A stretch of 64,000 bases of DNA, taken from the NCBI GenBank assembly GCA_020852755.1, contig JADZAF010000223.1:35971-99970 (forward strand), in the 5' to 3' direction. Source of the stretch: Bryobacterales bacterium (lineage in GTDB: Bacteria > Acidobacteriota > Terriglobia > Bryobacterales > Bryobacteraceae). The first letter of the stretch is position 1, and each line of letters starts with the position of its first letter. Positions 8,026 to 17,897 of the stretch are shown here, one piece after another. The notes under the pieces were generated by a model. The model was not told where the DNA came from and searched no databases. It saw only the letters and a program-made list of their open reading frames with translations. A program made the translations under genes and the position numbers.

Positions 8026-11000
8026 TTGACACCAAAATCCGAGTCATTCCTGCGGGCAGTACCAATCGCTGTTCTCCTGCTTGCCCTCGTCATTCCCCTT
8101 GCCGCTCAGGAAACCACCGGCACCATTCGCGGTGATGTTACCGACCCCTCCGGAGCGGTAGTTCCGGGCGCCACGGTGGAAATCAGCGGCCCGGCGTTAA
8201 TGCGCAACCAGACAGTAACAACCGACAGCGCCGGAAACTTTACGTTCAGTACCCTGCCTCCCGGCACATACGAAGTGACCGTCAACGCCCGGGGCTTCTC
8301 CGCGGCCAAGCGCGTCAATATCGAACTTCAGGTGGGCAAAGTCCTCCGTCTCGACTTCCGCCTCGAGGTGGGCGGTACTTCCGAAACCGTGGTTGTCATG
8401 GGAGAGGCGGCCATCGTGGACGTGTCCCAAAGCACGGTTATGGCCAACGTGAGCGCGGCGTCCATCGACCGGCTGCCGAAAGGCCGCGGTTTCGATACCC
8501 TGATCGCCCTCGCGCCCGGCGCCCGCTATGAAGACAAGACCGGCGGCTACCAGGTGGACGGCGCCAGCGGATCGGAAAACATCTTCCTGATCGACGGTAT
8601 GGACCTGACCAGCGTCTACAGCGGTGCGCTGAACAAGTCCGGCAATATCCCGTTCGAATTCGTTCAGGAACTCCAGGTGAAATCGAGCGGCTTCGAGGCT
8701 CAGTACGGCGGCGCCATGGGCGGCGTCATCAACGTCGTCACCAAGAGCGGCGGCAACAACGGTTACCACGGAGACGTGGGCCTCTTCCTGCGGACGGACT
8801 CCATGCAGGCCCGGCCGCGCGCCACCCTCTCCATCGACCCCGAAGACGACACCAAGGGCTACTACCAGCAGAACGAGGTGGACGCCTACCGGTATCTCAG
8901 CCCGGGCTTCACGCTGGGCGGGCCGGTTCTGAAGGACAGGATCTGGTTCTTCGCCGGCTACTATCCGGAACTGACCAAGTACGAACGGGAGGTTACTTTC
9001 CTTTCCAACGACGCCACCTCCACTTTTGACCGCAAGGAACGCCGCGACTATCTGAACGGCAAACTCGACTTTGCGCCCTTCAGCAAGCTGCGCGTGTATG
9101 GCGGCTACATCTATTCGCCCTACCGCGTCAACGGCAACCTGCCCGCCCGCAACGGCTCGAGCGATCCGAATCTGCCCTGGGCCGACAGGGGCTCCCGGTC
9201 CCCCGCCGCCTCCTATACCTTCGGCGGCGATTACATGGCCACCTCCAAGCTGGTGCTGAGCGTTCGGGGCGGCTACAACTACACCAATTACAAGGACTAC
9301 GGTGTGGCCCGCGGCGTATCGGTGTACCAGAACGTGAACAGCGCCTACCCCGTGCCCGCTCAGTGGAAGCAGACTTACGTCGGCTATACACCCGGCTACG
9401 GATCGAATCCCTACCAGCAGCGCGACATCCAGACGCGTTTTCGCACCAGCGCCGATGTTTCCTACATCTTCAACGCGGGCGGCCAGCACACCCTGAAGAG
9501 CGGGTGGGAGACCAACCAGCTGCACATGGATCCGTTCTACGGCTCCTGGCCGGACGGCTACATCCGGTTTTACTGGGGAGCCACCTATACCGGCCAGGCG
9601 GCCCGGGCAGGCGAGAAGATGAAAGGGCAGTACGGCTATATCAGGCACTACCTGTACGGGGAATCCGGCGAGGCGTCCAGCGACAACCACGCCCTGTTCA
9701 TCCAGGACTCCTGGCAGATCCACAAGCGGCTGACCTTGCAGTTGGGTTTGCGCACGGAGCGGGAGTTCGTCCCCTCCTTCGCCGTCGGCCAGAACATCCC
9801 GTCGAAGGCGATCGAGTTCGGTTTCGGCCAGAAACTGGCTCCGCGGGTCGGATTCGCCCTCGACGTGAAGGGCGACGGGCGCTGGAAGGTGGCCGGCTCC
9901 TTCGGCCTCTTCTACGACCTGATGAAGTACTCCCTGCCGCAGGGCAGTTTCGGGGGCGCCATCTACCAGATGTGGTTCTACCCCCTGGACAACCCCGACC
10001 CCGCCTTCTACCTCTCGAAACTCCAGCGCGATGCCGACGGCCTTGCCCTGGTCGCGCCGCTCAAGGACCTGCAGTTGTTTGAGCACGTGGACTGGCGCAT
10101 CCCGTCCAACGATCCCAACGACAACACCATCGACCCGGACCTGAAACCGATGCGCCGCCGGGTGTGGGACTTCAGCACGGAATACGCCCTGACTCCCAGC
10201 CTGGCTCTGAGCGCGCGCTTCACCCACAACTCGGTGGACCGAGTGATCGAGGACGTGGGCACGCTTTCGGATGCCGGCGAGAAGTACTACATTTCCAACC
10301 CCGGTTTCGGCATTACGGCCGATCCCAAGACCTGGGGAACGGGCTTTCCGGTGACTCCCAAGGCCAAGCGCAACTACGACGCGCTGGAAGTGCGCGCCGA
10401 GAAGCGCTTCTCGCGCAACTACCACTTCTCCGCCAGCTACACCTTGAGCCGCCTGTGGGGCAACTACTCCGGCCTGGCGTCGTCCGATGAACTGACCGAC
10501 GGCGTGGGCCGGCAGGATCCCAACGCCAGCCGCTATTTCGACTTGCCCTGGATGTCCTATGACTCGCACGGCAGGCTCGTCGAGGGCCGGCTGGCCACCG
10601 ACCGCCCGCACGCTTTCAAGTTCTTCGGCTCCTATACCTGGAAGAACAAGCTCGGCCAGACCAACTTCGGCCCGAGTTTCATGGTCATGTCCGGCACGCC
10701 GCTGACCAGCGAGGTGGCGGTGATCTCCAGCACCCCGGTCTACGTCGACGGCCGCGGCGACCTGGGCCGCACTCCGGTCTACTCGCAGACGGACTTCCTG
10801 GTTTATCACGAAGTGCCCCTGCCCAACAGCGAAACCCGCAAGATCCGGCTCGAAGCCAACATCTCGAACCTCTTCAACCAGTCCACGGTCCTGGCCCGGT
10901 CCACCAACCTGGTGCACCCGGACTACGGCGAGCACCTGTCGTTTGAGCCCCAGGAGAGTTTCTTCAAGGGCTTCGACTACCAGCAAATGCTGAACGCGGG

Positions 11001-11100
11001 CTACGCGGACGGTTCCCTGACCCGGAATCCCTACTTCAACTGGGCCAGCCAGTTCCAGGGTCCGCGCTACATCCGTCTCGGTTTCAAGTTCGTTTTCTAG
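8026..11100 (+). CDS. TonB-dependent receptor with N-terminal carboxypeptidase-regulatory domain (Oar-like) #2
   Basis: 1024 aa from TTG 8026. The TTG is supported by AAGGAG at 8012-8017, eight nt upstream, and by the signal peptide it opens (AVLLLALVIPLAAQE). The domain order is the same as in the upstream receptor: CarboxypepD_reg (GDVTDPSGAVVPGATVEI, LPPGTYEVTVNARGF), plug (ENIFLIDGMDLTSVYSG, QELQVKSSGFEAQYGGAMG, VTKSGGN), then a barrel ending RLGFKFVF. The two receptors share architecture and many barrel motifs but differ throughout, so this is an old duplication. It is transcribed alone, with its own terminator. The substrate is unknown. Confidence 0.93.
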   Translation: MTPKSESFLRAVPIAVLLLALVIPLAAQETTGTIRGDVTDPSGAVVPGATVEISGPALMRNQTVTTDSAGNFTFSTLPPGTYEVTVNARGFSAAKRVNIELQVGKVLRLDFRLEVGGTSETVVVMGEAAIVDVSQSTVMANVSAASIDRLPKGRGFDTLIALAPGARYEDKTGGYQVDGASGSENIFLIDGMDLTSVYSGALNKSGNIPFEFVQELQVKSSGFEAQYGGAMGGVINVVTKSGGNNGYHGDVGLFLRTDSMQARPRATLSIDPEDDTKGYYQQNEVDAYRYLSPGFTLGGPVLKDRIWFFAGYYPELTKYEREVTFLSNDATSTFDRKERRDYLNGKLDFAPFSKLRVYGGYIYSPYRVNGNLPARNGSSDPNLPWADRGSRSPAASYTFGGDYMATSKLVLSVRGGYNYTNYKDYGVARGVSVYQNVNSAYPVPAQWKQTYVGYTPGYGSNPYQQRDIQTRFRTSADVSYIFNAGGQHTLKSGWETNQLHMDPFYGSWPDGYIRFYWGATYTGQAARAGEKMKGQYGYIRHYLYGESGEASSDNHALFIQDSWQIHKRLTLQLGLRTEREFVPSFAVGQNIPSKAIEFGFGQKLAPRVGFALDVKGDGRWKVAGSFGLFYDLMKYSLPQGSFGGAIYQMWFYPLDNPDPAFYLSKLQRDADGLALVAPLKDLQLFEHVDWRIPSNDPNDNTIDPDLKPMRRRVWDFSTEYALTPSLALSARFTHNSVDRVIEDVGTLSDAGEKYYISNPGFGITADPKTWGTGFPVTPKAKRNYDALEVRAEKRFSRNYHFSASYTLSRLWGNYSGLASSDELTDGVGRQDPNASRYFDLPWMSYDSHGRLVEGRLATDRPHAFKFFGSYTWKNKLGQTNFGPSFMVMSGTPLTSEVAVISSTPVYVDGRGDLGRTPVYSQTDFLVYHEVPLPNSETRKIRLEANISNLFNQSTVLARSTNLVHPDYGEHLSFEPQESFFKGFDYQQMLNAGYADGSLTRNPYFNWASQFQGPRYIRLGFKFVF

Positions 11101-11128
11101 ACAAGCATCACCCTTTCTTGCAGTCTCC

Positions 11129-11157
11129 GGGCGCCCGCACAACGGGCGCCCTTTTTT
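11129..11157 (+). terminator. Intrinsic terminator of TonB-dependent receptor #2
   Basis: GGGCGCCCG (11129-11137), loop CACAA, CGGGCGCCC (11143-11151), then six T (11152-11157). A strong rho-independent terminator 28 nt after the stop. Confidence 0.93.
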
Positions 11158-11191
11158 ATTGGGCTGCGGGAGGCGGATAATCGAGAGAGCC

Positions 11192-11974
11192 ATGCCTCCC
11201 CGGACGTCGCGGCAACAATTCGACAGCCAGGCGAAACACTACAACGCCCAGTGGAATGCGTGGAGCGGAGAATCGCTGGCCTGGCTCCTGGAGAAAGCCG
11301 GCTGCGATCCGTCGCAGAAGTGGCTGGATGTGGCCACCGGAGCGGGCTTCACGGCGGCGGCCTTCGGTCCCCTGGTTTCCGAGGTCACCGGCCTGGATGT
11401 TTCCGAGGCCATGCTGGACCAGGCGCGCGAGCGTGCCCGGGCGTCGGGACTCGCCAACCTGGTCTTCCAATGCGGGACAGCGGAGGAACTCCCCTTTTCG
11501 CCGGAAGCGTTCGACGGCGTTGTCTGCCGCCTGGCGGCGCACCACTTTCTCTCCGTGCCGCGCTTCCTGGCGGAAGCCTGCCGGGTGCTGCGCCCCGGCG
11601 GCCGGTTGCTGATCGCCGATACCGCCGAACCGGACGGCGCGCCGGAAGTGGATGCCTGGCATAACCACGTGGAGGCTCTCCGGGACGGCTCGCACGTCCG
11701 CAACTACACCTTCGCGGAATGGAGAGCCTTGGTGACAGCCGCGGGTTTCGCGATCGAGCGCCTGCAAGAGGTCTGCGAGTCCGTGCCGATTACTCTTCAG
11801 GATTGGCTGGAGAAGGGAGGCTGCCGCGGACAGGCCGCCGGCGAGGTCCGCCGCCTCTTCCTCGAAGCTCCCTCCGAAGCGGTGCGCGCCTTTTCCATCA
11901 CCCCGATGCCCGGCGGCGACATCCGCTTCCAGTGGGTACGGATCGGGCTGTCGGCCCGCAAGGCGGACGGCTGA
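11192..11974 (+). CDS. Class I SAM-dependent methyltransferase
   Basis: 260 aa from ATG 11192. A TTG at 11159 is in frame but would lie on the preceding terminator. Motif I is WLDVATGAGFTAAAF (~45), the acidic residue after motif II is in GLDVSEAMLDQARER, and post-motif III is LRPGGRLLIAD (~139), with a GTAEELPF segment as in UbiE/Methyltransf_11 enzymes. The substrate cannot be assigned. It faces a convergent thioesterase gene, and nothing nearby suggests a quinone or biotin pathway. Confidence 0.85.
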   Translation: MPPRTSRQQFDSQAKHYNAQWNAWSGESLAWLLEKAGCDPSQKWLDVATGAGFTAAAFGPLVSEVTGLDVSEAMLDQARERARASGLANLVFQCGTAEELPFSPEAFDGVVCRLAAHHFLSVPRFLAEACRVLRPGGRLLIADTAEPDGAPEVDAWHNHVEALRDGSHVRNYTFAEWRALVTAAGFAIERLQEVCESVPITLQDWLEKGGCRGQAAGEVRRLFLEAPSEAVRAFSITPMPGGDIRFQWVRIGLSARKADG

Positions 11975-11988
11975 TGGCTGACTGCTGT

Positions 11989-12396
11989 TCAGGACTGGCT
12001 TGCCCGCGCGGCCTTCTCCTGCACCCTGGCTCCGAAGCGGGCGGTGTTCACGACGAACCGCTGGTGGGTTCCTTCCGCCACCTTCTCCACTTCGTCGAAA
12101 GCTTCCACTTTGAAGTTGATTCTGCGGTCCTCGACGGAAACGACCTCGGCGCGAAGCCGCACGTTCATCCCCACCGGAGTTGCGGCCAGGTGATGGACGT
12201 CGACGTGGGTGCCCACGGTGTCGAAGCCGCTTTCCAGCATAGGCAGGGCTAAATTGCGCGCGGTCATTTCCAGGTAGCCGATGAGCCAGGGCGTTCCCAG
12301 GACCCGGGCCGATTCCACGCCCATGAAGTCGACGGCAACCTCGCTGGTCACCAGCAACTGCTCTTCGCGCGCGCTTCCCACGGGGATGTTCGCCAT
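11989..12396 (-). CDS. Hotdog-fold thioesterase (FlK-like)
   Basis: 135 aa from ATG 12396. Upstream codons in the open frame look non-coding. The sequence LGTPWLIGYLEMTARNLALP followed by GTHVDVHHLAATPVG matches the fluoroacetyl-CoA-thioesterase-like hotdog family, with a conserved Glu in YLEM and His in HVDVHHLA. These are cytoplasmic acyl-CoA thioesterases or binding proteins. No linked CoA-ligase gene shows its substrate. Confidence 0.75.
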   Translation of the reverse strand: MANIPVGSAREEQLLVTSEVAVDFMGVESARVLGTPWLIGYLEMTARNLALPMLESGFDTVGTHVDVHHLAATPVGMNVRLRAEVVSVEDRRINFKVEAFDEVEKVAEGTHQRFVVNTARFGARVQEKAARASQS

Positions 12397-12401
12397 GCGA
12401 A

Positions 12402-12617
12402 CTATTGTAGGGCAGAGCCGCCCGGGGGCGTGGGACCGTAATGTCCGGCCTTGCGCTTCGCCCACTCCACCAGGCGCCGGATGGGGTGGTAATACTCGGC
12501 CAGAATCAGCAGGCCGGGGATCAGGAAGACCCAGCCCGGCATGATGGGCAGAATCAGACCTGTAAGTCCCAGGAGGGTCAGAAAGAGGCCAGTTACTACC
12601 CGAACCGGTTTTCGCAA
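12402..12617 (-). CDS. PGPGW-type small membrane protein
   Basis: A 71-aa protein from TTG 12617; a stop lies four codons upstream, so no longer start exists. It contains two hydrophobic stretches around GLILPIMPGWVFLIPGLLIL and then a basic C-terminal tail. This resembles the PGPGW putative transmembrane family. It lies 5 nt upstream of the thioesterase start on the same strand and is probably co-transcribed with it. Function unknown. Confidence 0.65.
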   Translation of the reverse strand: MRKPVRVVTGLFLTLLGLTGLILPIMPGWVFLIPGLLILAEYYHPIRRLVEWAKRKAGHYGPTPPGGSALQ

Positions 12618-12709
12618 GATCCTATTTTATCATGGGGTATTTCACGGCCCGGATGAGGGGTGGACTGGGGCAGGCAGCAGGCGCCGCCCCAATCCGGCAC
12701 TGTGCGGCA

Positions 12710-12943
12710 CTACCCCCTGCGGGCGGCCTTCAACGCCTGGAACGTCGGCGGCCACAGTCCCACGAACAGGGCCAGGTGCTTCTTTCCCGCGGCAAAAAGA
12801 GCGATGGAAGCGCCAATCGAACCCAGGGTCATCCAGTGAAACACGCTCATACCGGTCTTCTCGCGGGTCTGCTGCTCCAGACGCTCGGCGTTGGACTCAA
12901 CCCGGTCCATGGTGGCGCCCATGGCGGATGGATGCGTTGACAT
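12710..12943 (-). CDS. Small membrane protein, 77 aa
   Basis: ATG 12943 is preceded by a strong GGGAGGGGA ribosome binding site. An N-terminal amphipathic helix (MDRVESNAERLEQQTREKTG) is followed by a hydrophobic hairpin (WMTLGSIGASIALFAAG ... HLALFVGLWPP). No family recognised. It is probably a cytoplasmic-membrane protein. Confidence 0.7.
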   Translation of the reverse strand: MSTHPSAMGATMDRVESNAERLEQQTREKTGMSVFHWMTLGSIGASIALFAAGKKHLALFVGLWPPTFQALKAARRG

Positions 12944-13026
12944 TAGTTCCCCTCCCTAAGACCATTGTAGGTTTGCGGGTTGGGACGGTTCAATCGCTCG
13001 GGGTGAGCTTCCTCGCAACCGGACCT

Positions 13027-16000
13027 TTATTTGAAGCGCTTCTTGTACAGAAAATCCAATCCGACCAGACCGTTCTCCTCCCGTAGCGCCACCACCGACC
13101 ACTCCCGGTTGACCGCCCATTCCACGCGCACGATCTGGTAGTTACTTCGTGACAGGTTAGTGATGTAAGTGAAGGTAATGTCACGGGTAATCTGCTGCTC
13201 CAGGGTCAGGCGCGCCTGGGGGTTATTTTCCACACCCGAGATGCTGGGGTCGATCTTCAGGCGGCTGACTCCGAAGAAGCGCTGCAGCCGTCCGGCGATG
13301 GGATTGGCGATGGCCGAGCCCAGCAGGCTGGAAGCGCCCATCTGCTGCCAGGTCTGAGGCTGCAGGTTCTGGCGGGCCACCAGCGCGGGGTCGGAAGTCG
13401 GAGTCCGGCCGGTGGCCAGCAGCGCCACTACCTCCGAGAACTGCAGCGGAGGGTCCGAGCGGTGGGTCAGATTCAGGCGGTTGATAGGCCCCGACACGTT
13501 CAGGATGATGTTCACACCCCGGGCGCGGGTCTCCAGGTCGATGTTCAACACCGGCTCGATCTTCACCGGGTTGTAGAAGTTGATGGAGCCCTGCTGGATA
13601 TCGTAGGAGGTGCCGAAAAAGAGAATCTCGCCCTGGGTGATGTTGACGCGGCCCTGCAGCGAGGGGTTGGTGCCGGTCCCCCGCAGGCGCAGGTTGGCCT
13701 CGGCTTGCAGGTCGCGGGCCAGCGCCGTCTGCAGTTGCAGACCGGCGGCGGTTTGCATGCTCACGTCGAAGCGCAGCCCCGCCAGGAAGCCCCTGCGGGC
13801 CGCCGGGGTGCGCACTGGTTCGGCGGTCTGCACCAGAATGGTTCCGAAGTCCGAGCGGGGCTGGAAAACCGTGCGGGTGATGGTGACCGTGCCGGTCAGG
13901 GTGCTGCGCTCGGTGGTGCCGGTCAACACCAGGTTGGCGTTGGCTGTTGTGCTGAGCCCCTCCGGATAGCGGATACGCACCTCGGCGGCCTCGGTCTGGA
14001 GACGGAATACCATGGTCGGGCCGCCATAGGCCGCAAAACCGCTCACCGTCACCTTGCCGCCCCCGCTCTCCGCCTGCAACTGCTGTATGGTGGCCTGGGA
14101 GCCGTCGAAAAGGATCACCCCGTTCGCGTTGGAGATGCCGGTGGGAAAATCGGGCAGGTTCACGGAGGCGTCCTTCAGCTCCAGGCGCCCGCCAATCAGA
14201 GGCGACGACCAGGCGCCGCGCACCGTTGCCGCCAGCCCCACATTGCCGTCGGCGAACACTTCCGGGTAGAAATCCTGCACGATGTTCAGGCTGGCCTGCC
14301 CTTTGATCTTGAGGTCGAGCGGGTTCTTCTGCTGCAGGGCGATGGCCCCGCTCATCTCGAGTTGCGTCTGCGGGCCGATCAGCCTGGCGCGTTTGACGCG
14401 AATGGCCGATCCCTCCAGGGCCAGGACGATGGAACCGTCGTTCCGCAAAGTGGTGCGCGCCAGCCTGTTCCCCGGCCCCTCGGCTCCCGGGCCCGCCTCG
14501 AAGCGGCTGACTTCCAGCAGGCTCTGCAGCTTCTCCGGCCGGAAGGCGGGGCCATGGACAGTGAGCACCCCCTGGGCGATGGCGTCGAAACCGGCGCGCG
14601 GCGCCGCCTTAACCCGCAGCCACTGGCGAACCGCGGAGTACCGTACCTGGGAAAATTCCACTTTGGCGTCCACCGGATAGTCGCCGGACAGGCGCCAGGT
14701 TCCCTGGCCCCGTAGGGTGGACCGTGCAAAGTCGGAATCCAGGGTGAAGTTCAGAACCCCTGCCTGGGTCTCGGACACCAACGTCAGGTCGCCGAAAGCC
14801 ATTTCGTTCAAGGTGACCTTGCGCGCTTTCACGCTGCCGTCCAGGCCGGTCAACCGGACCACGGGACCGGCCCCGGCCGCGCCCACGCCGGCGGTTCCCT
14901 GCGCTGCGACCTGGAGCACGCCCGCCACTCCCGGCCATCGCCGCATCAGCGGGGGAAACTTGGCCATCTCGATGGGGTTGCTGTTGAGGCGGAACTGCAG
15001 GCGGCCATTCCGGAGATTGCCGGCTGCGTGCGTGTAGGTGGCGGCCAGGTCCAGCCGGGCCGGGCCGGACTGAACGCGCAGTTCGGGAACTTCGAGCGTG
15101 CTGCCGGCATACGCCGCCTTTCCCTCGATGCGGTCGAACGGCTCCTCGAAGAGGGTCCCCTTTTCCACGGAAAAACCGGCGGCCGCTCGCGGGCTGCCGT
15201 AAGTGCCCGCGGCGGTCAGCGTAGCGGCGGCGGTGCCGCTGAAACCGCTTCCGGCATACCCGGCCAGCGCAGCCAGCTCCGCCAGCCCCGCATTTCGGAA
15301 CGATGCCGTGCCCGTCAGCGGCGAGTCCGGCTGCGGCCTCCAGTTCCGGAGACCCAGGCTGGCGGCCAGTTGAACCTGCAACTGGCCCCGTGTCAAAAGG
15401 GCGTCCTGAACGCTCAGGCCCGCCGGAGTGGCGTGAACCGAGGCCGTCAAGCGGTCGAACTGGCGTCCCTCGAGGGCAAAATCCGTGATTACGATGCGCC
15501 CGTCCACGACCGGCGATTCGAACCGTCCCGAGAGCGCTCCCTCGAACGTCGCCGTGCCTCCCCGCAGGCTCACGGGCAGAGCGGCGGGAGCGCCGGGCGA
15601 AATGGACCGCAAGAGCGGCAGCAGGTCGTTCAAGTCGGTGGACGCCAGGCGAACGTCGATCCGCCGGCCCAGGGAACCGGAAACATCCACACGGGTGTGA
15701 GGCAGGGAGAGGTGCGTGGAAGAAATCTCCACGGTTTCCCGCCGCGAATCGTAGTCCACCTTCACCCGCCCCGAGACGGGGAGCGGGCCGGTTCCGGGAG
15801 TTACCCCTACGTCCGCCCGCACCACGAACTCATTTTTCCCGCGCCCTTTCAGGTTGGCCTCGAAGTGAACCGGCCCGGAGACCTGGCCGCTCCAGTTTCG
15901 GCTCTTTTCCCCGGCGCCGGCGGCGCTCAGCAGGGCTTCCAGCTGCATGCTGTCTACCTGCCCGTCCACCCGTAGGGTGGCCATGCGCTCGAGCACGGCC

Positions 16001-17259
16001 TGGCCGGTGAAAGCCCCGTCGAAGGCGGAGGCACGCAGCCCGTCGAGCTCGATCCGGCCCGGCCGGACCTCCAGCTTCGAGGTGGCCGACAGGCCGCTGA
16101 ACCGGCGTCCATCCTGGGTCACCGAGACGTCCCGCGCGGCCAGCTTGCCTTCCACGGTGTATTCTTTCGTTCCGTCGAATCGGGCCGTCCCCCCCACCTG
16201 CACAAGGCCTTCGGGCCGGCCCTCCAGCCTCAGCAGGCGGCCGAGTTCGTTCAGCGCCACCCGGGCATTGAACTCCAAGGTCCCGGACGGGCCGCTGAAG
16301 TCCCGGATCATGCCCGAGGCCTCCAGGTTTGAAGCGCCGAATCCCAGCCGCGCACTCGCCACCCGCCACTGCTCGTCCGCCAGGTTGAGGTGAATCTCGG
16401 CTTCGAGCGGCGGCGCCGCCTGCGGATGGAAAGGCAGCTGCAGCCGCAGCGGCCGCGCGAATTCGTCCAGCGCAAGGCGGGCGTTCGCCCGCCACGAACC
16501 GCGGGGCGCTTTCATGTTCTCGATCGCGCCGGAAACTACGATGGTTGACCGGGCGGATTCGAAACGCGCCTGGTTCACCTCGATGCGGTCCTGGTCGATC
16601 ACCACCGGAAGCGCGGCTCTGAGCCCCAACGGGAGTTCGGCGCCGCGGTCCAGGTACAGTGGGGCAAAAGCAACCTCGCCCCGATAGAGAGTCTGGACAG
16701 GATCGTAGGAAAGCTGCGCGCGCAGATTCTCGCCCCGCGCGTGAAATGGCGTGCGGCGCGAATCGAAAACCACCAGGCCGTCGTTGACATTGAACCGGCG
16801 CACGGCCAGGTCCACGATGGTTTCCAGCGCGGTCCTGTCCCGCTGCCGTTTGATCTTCGGCTCCGGGATGTTGGTGCGGCCGTCCGCGAAGACCAGGATG
16901 TTGGCCTGGGGCTGCTCCACATCCAGGCCGGCGAGGTCGACGGCGCGCTTGAATACCGAGACGATCTTCAACTCCACGCGGATCTGGCGGGCGCGAAACA
17001 GCGGCGCGCTGCCGGCCGGCTCCAGGCCGTGGATCACGAAGCCGTCGATTGTGGCCCTCAGGAACCGCCAGTCGAAATCGAAAGACCCGATCTCCGCGCG
17101 GCCGCCGGTGGCCGTCTCGACCTCGCGCACGATACGGCTGCGGACCAACTGGCGGAACCAGTCCGTCTGGGCGATCACGAAAGCGGAGACCACCAGCAGG
17201 AGAACCAGGCCCAGGAGCGATCCGGCCGCGATCAGGGCGATCTTTCTCCCGCGGCTCAT
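13027..17259 (-). CDS. tamB: TamB-like translocation/assembly module protein (DUF490)
   Basis: 1410 aa from ATG 17259, chosen for the GGAGG six nt upstream and the ATGA overlap with the preceding gene's stop. One N-terminal membrane anchor (IALIAAGSLLGLVLLLVVSA) precedes a very long repetitive beta-strand (AsmA/TamB-like) region. The C-terminal TamB domain spans roughly the last 350 residues (LQGRVNITQGEILFFGTSYD, FYNPVKIEPVLNIDLETRARG, LLATGRTPT). TamB-family proteins span the periplasm and are linked to outer-membrane protein assembly and lipid transport. It is the last gene of the operon with a BamA/TamA-like and a SurA-N-like protein. Confidence 0.9.
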   Translation of the reverse strand: MSRGRKIALIAAGSLLGLVLLLVVSAFVIAQTDWFRQLVRSRIVREVETATGGRAEIGSFDFDWRFLRATIDGFVIHGLEPAGSAPLFRARQIRVELKIVSVFKRAVDLAGLDVEQPQANILVFADGRTNIPEPKIKRQRDRTALETIVDLAVRRFNVNDGLVVFDSRRTPFHARGENLRAQLSYDPVQTLYRGEVAFAPLYLDRGAELPLGLRAALPVVIDQDRIEVNQARFESARSTIVVSGAIENMKAPRGSWRANARLALDEFARPLRLQLPFHPQAAPPLEAEIHLNLADEQWRVASARLGFGASNLEASGMIRDFSGPSGTLEFNARVALNELGRLLRLEGRPEGLVQVGGTARFDGTKEYTVEGKLAARDVSVTQDGRRFSGLSATSKLEVRPGRIELDGLRASAFDGAFTGQAVLERMATLRVDGQVDSMQLEALLSAAGAGEKSRNWSGQVSGPVHFEANLKGRGKNEFVVRADVGVTPGTGPLPVSGRVKVDYDSRRETVEISSTHLSLPHTRVDVSGSLGRRIDVRLASTDLNDLLPLLRSISPGAPAALPVSLRGGTATFEGALSGRFESPVVDGRIVITDFALEGRQFDRLTASVHATPAGLSVQDALLTRGQLQVQLAASLGLRNWRPQPDSPLTGTASFRNAGLAELAALAGYAGSGFSGTAAATLTAAGTYGSPRAAAGFSVEKGTLFEEPFDRIEGKAAYAGSTLEVPELRVQSGPARLDLAATYTHAAGNLRNGRLQFRLNSNPIEMAKFPPLMRRWPGVAGVLQVAAQGTAGVGAAGAGPVVRLTGLDGSVKARKVTLNEMAFGDLTLVSETQAGVLNFTLDSDFARSTLRGQGTWRLSGDYPVDAKVEFSQVRYSAVRQWLRVKAAPRAGFDAIAQGVLTVHGPAFRPEKLQSLLEVSRFEAGPGAEGPGNRLARTTLRNDGSIVLALEGSAIRVKRARLIGPQTQLEMSGAIALQQKNPLDLKIKGQASLNIVQDFYPEVFADGNVGLAATVRGAWSSPLIGGRLELKDASVNLPDFPTGISNANGVILFDGSQATIQQLQAESGGGKVTVSGFAAYGGPTMVFRLQTEAAEVRIRYPEGLSTTANANLVLTGTTERSTLTGTVTITRTVFQPRSDFGTILVQTAEPVRTPAARRGFLAGLRFDVSMQTAAGLQLQTALARDLQAEANLRLRGTGTNPSLQGRVNITQGEILFFGTSYDIQQGSINFYNPVKIEPVLNIDLETRARGVNIILNVSGPINRLNLTHRSDPPLQFSEVVALLATGRTPTSDPALVARQNLQPQTWQQMGASSLLGSAIANPIAGRLQRFFGVSRLKIDPSISGVENNPQARLTLEQQITRDITFTYITNLSRSNYQIVRVEWAVNREWSVVALREENGLVGLDFLYKKRFK

Positions 17260-17897
17260 CGGAAGACCTCCTTTCGGTATTCGAGACGGGTCCGCTCGCG
17301 CGCGTTCCTGAGCCACTGGTCCAGGTACTGATCCAGGCGGCGCTGCACCAGTTCTTCTTCCACCTGCGCCCGGCGGTCCTCGGCGCTGACCGGACGGGTG
17401 GGCGTGTTGGCAGCCAGGGGATTGCGGCGGGCCAGCTCCTCCTCGATCTCCTCCTCCGGGATCTGGATTCCGGGCCGGAACCGCATTTCAATGAACCGCA
17501 GGGCAGTCAACTGCCAGAACAAGTGCGCTTTCAAGTCGGCTTCGCTGATTTGGTATTCCTCAAGCGCTTTCTGATACCCGGCTTGATCGGAAAAGCGGGT
17601 CTTCCGGACGTCCTCGAGCAGGCGGTCGGCCCCGGCCGGCTCCGGCCCGGGGTAGCGGTTCAGCTCCATCTCCCGGCGGATGAGTCTTTGCTCCACCAGC
17701 CGGTCGGCGGCCTTGCGCTTCGTCTCCGGGCTGAAGTCCAGCTTGTCCCCGTTGAGGAAGGCGGTCAGCCGCAGCTCGCGCTCGATCTCGCTGGCCGTGA
17801 TCACGCTGGTCCCCACCACCACCGCAATGCGGTCGATGATCTCCCCGCGAGAGGCCGCGAGGGCCAGGGGCAGCAGCAGGGCGAGGCGGAGCGTCAT
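17256..17897 (-). CDS. SurA-N-like periplasmic chaperone without PPIase domain
   Basis: 213 aa from ATG 17897, whose A is also the last base of the upstream TGA (TGATG coupling). A signal peptide (LALLLPLALAASRG) is followed directly by the SurA N-terminal signature EIIDRIAVVVGTSVITASEIE and a charged helical region. The parvulin-type peptidyl-prolyl isomerase domain of SurA/PpiD is absent, and the family's usual length (400+ aa) is halved. It sits between a BamA/TamA-like gene and tamB, which suggests a holdase role for outer-membrane clients. Confidence 0.8.
   Translation of the reverse strand: MTLRLALLLPLALAASRGEIIDRIAVVVGTSVITASEIERELRLTAFLNGDKLDFSPETKRKAADRLVEQRLIRREMELNRYPGPEPAGADRLLEDVRKTRFSDQAGYQKALEEYQISEADLKAHLFWQLTALRFIEMRFRPGIQIPEEEIEEELARRNPLAANTPTRPVSAEDRRAQVEEELVQRRLDQYLDQWLRNARERTRLEYRKEVFR

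Noticed and set aside
8197..11193. A 998-aa open frame antisense to TonB-dependent receptor #2
   Set aside because: The translation is rich in Gly, Ala, Val, His and Arg without any domain, mirrors the codon bias of the real gene, and runs over the terminator. It is a composition artefact.
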